From assembly GCA_023395695.1 (NCBI GenBank), contig JAEWYJ010000103.1, positions 1-12,230 on the forward strand: a stretch of 12,230 bases of DNA. The letters are read 5' to 3'. A model generated the notes under the pieces. It did no database searches and was not told the origin of the DNA. It was given only the letters and a program-made list of their open reading frames with translations. Positions 7,527-12,230 of the stretch are shown here, piece by piece. Position 1 is the first letter of the stretch, and every line of letters starts with the position of its first letter. A program made the position numbers and the translations under genes. Origin of the DNA: Bacillota bacterium. Lineage in GTDB: Bacteria; Bacillota; Clostridia; Oscillospirales; Ruminococcaceae.

Positions 7527-7557
7527 TTATAAAGTGTGTTATAAAGTGTGTTATTTA
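7504..7557. repeat. 12-bp tandem repeat, about four copies
   Basis: GTGTGTTATAAA occurs at 7522-7533 and 7534-7545, followed by GTGTGTTATTTA at 7546-7557. A diverged copy, GGTGTGTTATAACGC, begins at 7504. The array marks the exact end of readable sequence in the neighbouring pseudogene. It is too short and too simple for a CRISPR array. Confidence 0.85.
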
Positions 7558-7564
7558 GAAAAGC

Positions 7565-7602
7565 AAAAGCGCTTCGGAATCTGCATTCCAAAGCGCTTTT
7601 TT
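7565..7602. terminator. Strong hairpin terminator, probably bidirectional
   Basis: AAAAGCGCTT (7565-7574) pairs with AAGCGCTTTT (7591-7600), extended inside by GGAAT/ATTCC after one mismatch, with loop CTGC. Six T residues end the plus-strand arm, and the minus strand reads TTTTGCTTTTC after the stem. It may end transcripts of the minus-strand recombinase operon. Confidence 0.75.
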
Positions 7603-7735
7603 ATGCCCATACGGTATAATTACGACAAAGGGGAAACCCGCATAGAATCAGGGTTTTCAGGAGTTCAGGTCTGACTTTCGCTCTTTTCCCGACGAAATCT
7701 ACCGTGAAATTCAATCCTTTGGAAAGAGAGGTGGT

Positions 7736-7804
7736 ATGCTCACGACAAAAATGCTATTATTATGGAGGCTTACGAGATATAAACGACATAAAATCTCTAT
7801 ATAG
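7736..7804 (+). CDS. Possible 22-residue basic peptide
   Basis: A short frame beginning MLTTKMLLLWRLTRYKRHKI follows a good purine-rich site (AAGAGAGGTGGT) and is followed by the hairpin at 7812-7831. The product would be half hydrophobic and half basic, like some membrane-active or leader peptides. With only 22 codons, chance is a serious alternative. No family is recognised. Confidence 0.2.
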   Translation: MLTTKMLLLWRLTRYKRHKISI

Positions 7805-7811
7805 CAGGGAT

Positions 7812-7831
7812 AGAGGGCCTTTTCGCCCTCT
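7812..7831. terminator. Hairpin at the 3' end of the recombinase operon
   Basis: A seven-base perfect stem, AGAGGGC/GCCCTCT, with a six-base loop (CTTTTC) lies 8 bases beyond the last operon stop codon. It lacks a T-run on either strand, so it may stabilise the 3' end rather than terminate. Confidence 0.4.
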
Positions 7832-7838
7832 GTTCCTA

Positions 7839-8201
7839 CTACTGCATTTCTATTTCACCAGTCATCCGAAATACAGCGGCAGGGGTTTCTCTGGATTGTG
7901 TCAAAACTCCCTCGAACGAGTATCTTCCATCATCCTTCCAACCAAGCCGATATTGCAGGGCCTTGAGAAACGCGATGCGCGCCATAGCGCAGGAGTTTTT
8001 CGTCCTAACCCAATAAGCCGGCGGAATTTCATACGCATCCAAGTCATCCTTTGAAGCGGCGGAAATCAGCAGATTTCCATTTTCCTCATCATACCAGAAG
8101 CTGAGGTGCGTGGGGTTCCCCAGCAGCCCAATCATCCGGCGAGGGAGAAAGATCCTTTTGCTTTTCATGCAAACTCTTATTGATAGATTATTATTTTTCA
8201 T
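7839..8201 (-). CDS. Small protein related to the recombinase C-terminal domain
   Basis: A 120-residue soluble protein of unknown activity and last gene of the recombinase operon. By eye it has the same order of elements as the C-terminal region of the serine recombinase and the 248-residue protein: beta-rich LSFWYDEENGNLLISA (about 33-48), then LQYRLGWKDDGRY (about 82-94), then a strand ending VFRM (110-113). The LGW-plus-Tyr core matches LMGW...KYKC and MMGW...KYRC in the other two. It is the shortest, most divergent copy and ends right after the last strand. The frame opens at 8216, but the ATG at 8201 is six bases after GGAGG. It overlaps the upstream gene by 11 bases, which implies translational coupling. 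An overlapping plus-strand frame at 7704-8054 is rejected. A DNA-binding or recombination-accessory role is inference. Confidence 0.75.
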   Translation of the reverse strand: MKNNNLSIRVCMKSKRIFLPRRMIGLLGNPTHLSFWYDEENGNLLISAASKDDLDAYEIPPAYWVRTKNSCAMARIAFLKALQYRLGWKDDGRYSFEGVLTQSRETPAAVFRMTGEIEMQ

Positions 8202-8937
8202 CGCCATCCTCCGCATTCATCCGGATTCCTCCATAGGGGCGGTGCATCAACTCTTCCGGGGTTGGGAGCTTGGCACTGATTTGGACGTTATGCCGCTCCC
8301 CGGTCTTGTGGTCAATCGTGATAAAGGTGCTTGCCGTGTCCACCTTATACTTACCGTCCAATTCTTCAAGCGTATAGCCAAACCGGCCCTTCCAATCCTC
8401 CGGCATATTGATAATGGTATTGCGTTTTTTCTTCCCGCCCGCCGATTCAATTACTTCGGTGAAAACTTGCAGGCATTCGTCCAAATTGAACACGATCACG
8501 CGTTTGCCGCCCAGTTCCTGATAGATTGCCATGCAGCGGTATTTGGCGGCACGATTCCATCCCATCATTTCGTAAACCATACTGCAAAATATTCTGGCCA
8601 TACACTTGCGTGGGTTATTTTTATCTGCTTTGAGCGTGGCAAATTTGAGTGAGTCCCTGTCATAATCCTGACAGGGTTCTATGATAATGCGTTGATTTCC
8701 CTCATCAATATTGATCACAATATGCTGATGCTCCGGGAAAAGATTGACGCAGGACATATTGAAGGTGACGCTGTCAATGGCAAAGGTGATTTTTGGCTTG
8801 AATATGGGGGAGAGAAAATCGCCGCGCACCCGCTGCACACTCTCCTTTTTCATCTCACTGTAATCGCTTAGGCCGCCCCGGCTCTTTTTGCCGGTTTCGG
8901 TTAAGAGATCAAGGCCTAATTGTTCGGTACTATCCAT
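8191..8937 (-). CDS. Free-standing relative of the recombinase C-terminal domain
   Basis: A 248-residue protein with no resolvase or tyrosine-recombinase active site. From about residue 50 to 193 it parallels residues 388-517 of the neighbouring recombinase: TFNMSCVNLF against CFSASCVSLL, VYEMMGWNRAAKYRCM against LFDLMGWQENWKYKCT, RVIVFNL against QVLLFDL, and NMPEDWKGRFG against AVPSDWLSGFG. An N-terminal charged segment (1-45) and a C-terminal extension (about 195-248, FITIDHKTGERHNVQIS) are unique to it. The ATG sits inside the end of the recombinase gene, overlapping it by eight bases, so the two are coupled. It probably acts with the recombinase, perhaps as a DNA-binding or directionality partner; this is inference. 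I do not know a characterised homologue. Confidence 0.82.
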   Translation of the reverse strand: MDSTEQLGLDLLTETGKKSRGGLSDYSEMKKESVQRVRGDFLSPIFKPKITFAIDSVTFNMSCVNLFPEHQHIVINIDEGNQRIIIEPCQDYDRDSLKFATLKADKNNPRKCMARIFCSMVYEMMGWNRAAKYRCMAIYQELGGKRVIVFNLDECLQVFTEVIESAGGKKKRNTIINMPEDWKGRFGYTLEELDGKYKVDTASTFITIDHKTGERHNVQISAKLPTPEELMHRPYGGIRMNAEDGDEK

Positions 8938-10636
8938 TCATACACCCCATTTCCGCGATTCGCCTTTCCGCTTCCTTGCGGGTGAGCGGTTTCACCCCGC
9001 TTGCAAAGCCCGGCACAGCGGCGGCGACAGTGCCGATGCCCCAATCGTCCAGCGTATTTGCCAAAGCTCTTCTGCAAAGTAACATGTAGTCCGGCAGGGC
9101 TTCCCCAAAGCCTGACAGCCAATCGGAAGGAACCGCCCGGATCGGACGATCACCCTGTTCGTCCGGCGGCAGATGGAACTCACAGCAGCTAAGATCAAAG
9201 AGCAGTACCTGCTCATCACTTTTTGAAAAGTAGTTTGCCGTACATTTATACTTCCAGTTTTCCTGCCACCCCATGAGATCGAATAGCACGCGGGACAGTT
9301 CTTTTGCCGGAATCAGCCTGCTGCTCCAGTCCACAGAATTCTTGTTTCTTTTGCTGCAATCGCGTACCGCCAGTAGTCTCTCACCGGGATGGAGGAGGAT
9401 TTCAACCTGCTCCGCGTGTTTCAGCAGAGAAACGCAGCTTGCACTGAAGCAAAGTCCTCGGCGGGAGATGGTGACCATCGCCGTGTCCTTGCCGCCAAAC
9501 AATTCCCGGCGCACACGCTTTGCGCCCATGATATAGGCAACCTCTGCCCGAACATCAATTTGTCGAATCCTTGCCATGACAAGAGCACCAAGATAATGTC
9601 CGGCGTCATAACCACCAAATGCCGGGTTCATTGGAATGAATCCAGCCAGTAAGCCACGCCTTATTAGTTTAATCTCATATTCATGATTGAAAAAGGGAGA
9701 CGCGTGGTTTGCTTTTAACAGAAGAAGTGCCCGTGCGTGTTCCTCTCTTGATACAATTCCCTCATGGTGTTCCGGTTCGTAATAGAGCCGCCGCTGTCCA
9801 ACGTTTCGCCTTGTCTGATGGGTTAAAAAGCTGACCGTGTAGCTTTTTTGCATGATGATATCGCCGCAGTACCGCTCGTTGCGGCAGATTCCTGCAACAG
9901 AGGCTGGAGACCATTCCAAATTACCCTTTGCCGTGGGAAGTGCCAGATCGGTCAATATAGTGGCGATTTCCTTTTTTGAGTACCCGGACAGAAAGAGATC
10001 ATAGATGAGCCGAACGGTTTTTGCGCCCTGCGGCTCAATCACCATCCGATACTTTCCATCTTTTTTGTAGCCCAGCAGGTTTTGGGTTGGACATAAGTAA
10101 TCGCCCCGGTCAAAAATGACTTGGAGCCCAAACCGCACTGATCCTGATTTTAACTCACTGTCCAGCTCCGCGAACATTGCGAGAACCGTCAAAATCACTT
10201 TGTTTCCGGCTTCCAGCGTATTTAAGTTGTTGTTTTCAAAATAGATTCCTACAGGTGGATCCAGCGTCAGCAATTCCTGCACCGTGTTAAGGCAATCCGT
10301 TGTGTTTCGCGCAAAGCGGGATACATCCTTTATGACAATTAAGTCGATGCTCCCGGTTCTACAGGCTTCAATCATCTCACGGAAACCGGTTCGATTTCGC
10401 ACACTGGTTCCACTGATGCCGTCATCAGAAAATATGCCGATGTACTCCCAATTGGGGTGTTGAGGGATGAATTTTTCGTAATACTCCCGCTGGTTTTTTA
10501 GGCTGTTCTCCTGATCCTTGCTGTCAGTGGACACCCGTGCATAGGCGGCAACGCGAAGCCTTTTCTGCCGCCAATCCTTACTGTTGTACCTTGGATCAAC
10601 CTCGGAGATTATTCTTTTCCGCACGTTATCTACCAT
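8930..10636 (-). CDS. Large serine recombinase with atypical C-terminus
   Basis: A 568-residue site-specific recombinase expected to integrate, excise or invert DNA through a phosphoserine intermediate. The resolvase catalytic domain (about 27-165) has YARVSTD with nucleophile Ser36 and Arg34, then DDGISGTSVRNRTGF and DVSRFARNT with Arg107 and Arg110. The recombinase domain (about 188-306) includes LLGYKKDGKYRMVIE, PSVAGI-like and NERYCGD segments. The next region normally holds a Cys4 zinc ribbon and coiled coil; here I see RRGLLAGFIPMNPAFGGY (about 327-343) and no paired-cysteine ribbon. Residues 384-517 form a domain shared with the two downstream proteins. The ATG at 10636 follows AAGGAGG at six bases, only 12 bases after the ATPase stop. 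The catalytic family is certain; the C-terminal role is not known. Confidence 0.95.
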   Translation of the reverse strand: MVDNVRKRIISEVDPRYNSKDWRQKRLRVAAYARVSTDSKDQENSLKNQREYYEKFIPQHPNWEYIGIFSDDGISGTSVRNRTGFREMIEACRTGSIDLIVIKDVSRFARNTTDCLNTVQELLTLDPPVGIYFENNNLNTLEAGNKVILTVLAMFAELDSELKSGSVRFGLQVIFDRGDYLCPTQNLLGYKKDGKYRMVIEPQGAKTVRLIYDLFLSGYSKKEIATILTDLALPTAKGNLEWSPASVAGICRNERYCGDIIMQKSYTVSFLTHQTRRNVGQRRLYYEPEHHEGIVSREEHARALLLLKANHASPFFNHEYEIKLIRRGLLAGFIPMNPAFGGYDAGHYLGALVMARIRQIDVRAEVAYIMGAKRVRRELFGGKDTAMVTISRRGLCFSASCVSLLKHAEQVEILLHPGERLLAVRDCSKRNKNSVDWSSRLIPAKELSRVLFDLMGWQENWKYKCTANYFSKSDEQVLLFDLSCCEFHLPPDEQGDRPIRAVPSDWLSGFGEALPDYMLLCRRALANTLDDWGIGTVAAAVPGFASGVKPLTRKEAERRIAEMGCMNG

Positions 10637-10648
10637 TCCAGACCTCCT

Positions 10649-11623
10649 TCACAGCATCCAATACCAGCCGTCAGCGCGCTTGACGGATCGAACGCCGAGG
10701 GCCTTTTTTGCACGGTCCACAGTGCGTTTGCCCATATCCATCTCACGGAACATTTCGTAAAGCCGCCCGCATGGAACTTCTTCGTCAGCAAGCAGTTCCG
10801 TAAGCTTTTCCATGACTACCGTTACTTTCCCACTGTCAGATGGAGCACCGCTTTCTCCATTTAACAGTTCGTCCACGGAAATATCGTATTCTCCAATCCA
10901 TCGGATACCGGAATCCTCATTAATTTCAAATGCAATGGGCTTGCCTTCTTTGGCAAGGCTGTTTTTCACCTGTGCCATAACCCTTACAGTGGCGTCATTT
11001 TTGATTCTTCCCACGAGCAAAACACTTCGGGCGACGGCAGTGATGTCGATGGAACCAAGTCCGCGGTAAATGCTTTTGGAGCCGCTTGCCTTGTTCATAT
11101 GTCCCACCATAACGATCGCGCATCCGGTGCGCTCGGCGACAGCCGCAAGCTGCTTGAGCATTGGCCGAATGCCATCGGCACGGTTCATCTCACTGCCCTC
11201 GCCCAAATAAGCCTGCAACGGGTCAAGTACCAGTAAGCGCGCTTTGGTTTCTTTAATCGCATTCTCTATCCGCGCATCATTCAGCGTCAGTCCGCATTCG
11301 GATTCATCGATAAACGCAATCTGGGAACAGTCGGCGCCTGCACTCATCAGCCTTGGTTTTAACGTATCTTCAGCGCCATCTTCCGCGCTTTGGTAAAGGA
11401 TGCTGGCAGTACAAACAGCGCAGTCCCGTCCCGGCATAGGCAATCCGTTGGAGAGCAAGGCGGCTATGCTCAGGATGAATGTCGTCTTGCCATCGCCAGG
11501 ATCACCTTGTATGACCGTAATCTTACCAAATGGTATATACGGATACCAGAGCCAGTCCACTTTCCGGGCCGTTACTTCTGAGAAGTAACGAATGGGCTTT
11601 CCCATTGGATTATCCTTGCCCAT
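10649..11623 (-). CDS. RepA-like RecA-fold ATPase (AAA_25 type)
   Basis: A 324-residue cytoplasmic P-loop ATPase of the group that includes plasmid RepA hexameric helicases and related phage and island proteins. Walker A is GDPGDGKTT (40-48), Walker B is LLVLDP (130-135), and VMVGHMNK (171-178) matches the later RecA-fold strand; SIDITAVARSVLLV follows. The last 60 residues (about 265-324, including GKRTVDRAKKALGVRSVK) look like a winged helix, suggesting DNA binding. It could unwind or load onto DNA during replication or excision of the element, or support the recombinase. No primase or nuclease motif is seen. The ATG at 11623 follows GGGAGGG by nine bases. It is the first gene of the operon, behind the divergent operator region. 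Confidence 0.88.
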   Translation of the reverse strand: MGKDNPMGKPIRYFSEVTARKVDWLWYPYIPFGKITVIQGDPGDGKTTFILSIAALLSNGLPMPGRDCAVCTASILYQSAEDGAEDTLKPRLMSAGADCSQIAFIDESECGLTLNDARIENAIKETKARLLVLDPLQAYLGEGSEMNRADGIRPMLKQLAAVAERTGCAIVMVGHMNKASGSKSIYRGLGSIDITAVARSVLLVGRIKNDATVRVMAQVKNSLAKEGKPIAFEINEDSGIRWIGEYDISVDELLNGESGAPSDSGKVTVVMEKLTELLADEEVPCGRLYEMFREMDMGKRTVDRAKKALGVRSVKRADGWYWML

Positions 11624-11657
11624 TCACACAGTCCCTCCCACTATATATTTACATTCA

Positions 11658-11687
11658 ATTCTATCATGGTGAAGCATGGCTTAACAA
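11658..11687 (-). promoter_or_regulatory. Predicted promoter of the recombinase operon
   Basis: On the minus strand, TTGTTA (11687-11682) and TAGAAT (11663-11658) are separated by 18 bases. The -35 lies in the loop of the inner inverted repeat, and the spacer contains one arm of it, so a repressor bound to the repeat would block RNA polymerase. The leader would be about 27 bases. Confidence 0.55.
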
Positions 11688-11714
11688 ATAGCCATGCTCA
11701 AAAAACTATGATAG
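11661..11714. promoter_or_regulatory. Nested inverted repeats, probable repressor operator
   Basis: The inner pair is AGCATGGCT (11673-11681) and AGCCATGCT (11690-11698), nine bases each, eight apart and perfect. The outer pair is CTATCAT (11661-11667) and ATGATAG (11708-11714). Both are centred on the gap between the divergent XRE gene and the ATPase gene. The outer right arm overlaps the repressor gene's ribosome binding site (AGGAG, 11713-11717). An operator bound by the XRE protein is the simplest reading. Confidence 0.7.
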
Positions 11715-11726
11715 GAGCTTTGGAAC

Positions 11727-12083
11727 ATGGAAAAAATGCATGAAATTGACCTGAAAATTGTGGGGGGACGTATTCGGGTCGCACGGCAGAGACTTGGAAT
11801 AACGCAGGAAAAAGCGGCGGAGCGTACAGACATAACAGGGCAGTATTGGAGCCTTTTGGAATCCGGACGCGAACGCGGCAGCGTGCGTACATATCTGCAA
11901 ATTGCCGCCGCGCTGGAGTTAACCTTGGATGATCTCTTTTATGACAGCATCGATGTCCTACGAATGGAAAAGTCATTATTGCGCGGCGGGCTTTTTTATG
12001 ACTGCACCGCCGAGGAAAGGAAAATTATCAGCGAAACAGTTCATGCGCTCAAGGCTGCACTAAAGCGGGCACGAGAGCGATAA
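11727..12083 (+). CDS. XRE-family transcriptional regulator
   Basis: A 118-residue cytoplasmic DNA-binding protein with a Cro/C1-type helix-turn-helix at about residues 15-70: RIRVARQRLGITQEKAAERT, then SLLESGRERGSVRTYLQIA and ALELTLDDLF. The C-terminal 45 residues are mostly helical and charged (AEERKIISETVHALKAALKR) and may dimerise; no peptidase domain is present, so induction by self-cleavage is unlikely. The ATG at 11727 follows AGGAG at nine bases. It is transcribed away from the ATPase-recombinase operon across a palindromic region, the normal layout for a repressor of an integrated element. I infer that it represses the operon and probably itself. A clear plus-strand promoter was not found. 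Confidence 0.93.
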   Translation: MEKMHEIDLKIVGGRIRVARQRLGITQEKAAERTDITGQYWSLLESGRERGSVRTYLQIAAALELTLDDLFYDSIDVLRMEKSLLRGGLFYDCTAEERKIISETVHALKAALKRARER

Positions 12084-12094
12084 AGGGATACCCG

Positions 12095-12210
12095 GGCAAT
12101 CTTGCAACCTTGACGCTTTTCAGGGTAAAAACCTTGTGAAACCGCCAGTTTTATAGATTGCCAGCCCCTAAAAGAAACTGGCAACCTTGCACGGCTTTTT
12201 GGCAATGTTC
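12095..12210. repeat. GGCAAYNTTG-type repeats beyond the regulator gene
   Basis: Copies are GGCAATCTTG (12095-12104), an abutting GCAACCTTG (12104-12112), an inverted GATTGCC (12156-12162), GGCAACCTTG (12180-12189) and GGCAATGTTC (12201-12210). AACCTTG also occurs at 12130-12136. TTGCCAG (12158-12164) and CTGGCAA (12178-12184) form a hairpin that competes with CCAGTTT (12145-12151)/AAACTGG (12175-12181). No gene is seen from 12084 to the window end. These could be iterons, recombinase binding sites or a structured RNA. Confidence 0.5.
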
Positions 12211-12230
12211 GTGCGAAAGTATATCATTCG

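Larger units (their letters stand above)
7603..7838. other. Non-coding gap downstream of the recombinase operon
   Basis: Between the strong terminator and the stop of the 120-residue protein gene lie a weak hairpin AAACCC/GGGTTT (7634-7656, followed by T), a 22-codon ORF and a hairpin AGAGGGC/GCCCTCT (7812-7831). The last is immediately downstream of the operon on the minus strand but has no T-run. This is a reasonable place for one end of the mobile module, but I see no matching terminal repeat in the window. Confidence 0.4.

Noticed and set aside
7504..7557. CRISPR-like array
   Set aside because: Repeats are 12 bases and directly adjacent with no spacers; no cas gene is in the window.
7704..8054. 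116-residue plus-strand frame overlapping the 120-residue protein gene
   Set aside because: The minus-strand frame has a ribosome binding site, operon overlap and resemblance to its neighbours; the plus-strand frame has none of these.
8191..8937. Calling the 248-residue protein an integrase
   Set aside because: No serine or tyrosine recombinase catalytic motif is visible; the resemblance is only to the non-catalytic end of the neighbouring recombinase.

Overview
The window looks like chromosomal DNA of a Gram-positive, anaerobe-type Firmicute, most likely class Clostridia (an Oscillospiraceae/Ruminococcaceae-like genome). Supporting signs are strong AGGAGG-type ribosome binding sites, use of GTG and TTG starts, sigma-A-like promoters, a class A penicillin-binding protein typical of Clostridia, a small protein resembling the BofC C-terminal domain, and a Firmicute-type mobile module with a large serine recombinase. 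The taxonomic placement is inference; no rRNA or other marker is present.

Positions 1-6000 are ordinary housekeeping DNA. Three minus-strand genes encode a sodium:alanine/glycine symporter (AGCS), a glyoxalase I-like VOC enzyme with its four metal ligands, and a small BofC_C-like membrane protein. A class A PBP (transglycosylase plus transpeptidase) diverges on the plus strand and ends at a 17-bp perfect palindromic terminator. A cold shock protein gene follows. It has a consensus promoter, a structured leader containing a terminator-like hairpin, and a strong terminator.

Positions 6000-7840 are a transition zone. They hold a Ser/Thr-rich lipoprotein of unknown function with a good promoter, a decayed unrecognised gene on the minus strand (no start, one internal TGA), a 12-bp tandem repeat at the edge of that remnant, a strong terminator hairpin and a possible 22-aa peptide ORF.

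Positions 7840-12230 are an accessory module. An XRE-type repressor diverges from a tightly packed four-gene minus-strand operon: a RepA-like RecA-fold ATPase, a 568-aa serine recombinase, a 248-aa protein and a 120-aa protein. The intergenic region holds nested inverted repeats that overlap the predicted promoter. The recombinase lacks the usual cysteine zinc ribbon. Its C-terminal region instead carries a domain that, by eye, is shared with both downstream proteins. One recombinase is therefore followed by two free-standing relatives of its own C-terminal domain, which is the most interesting signal in the window. The window ends in a stretch of GGCAAYNTTG-type repeats just beyond the repressor gene; the far end of the element is not visible.
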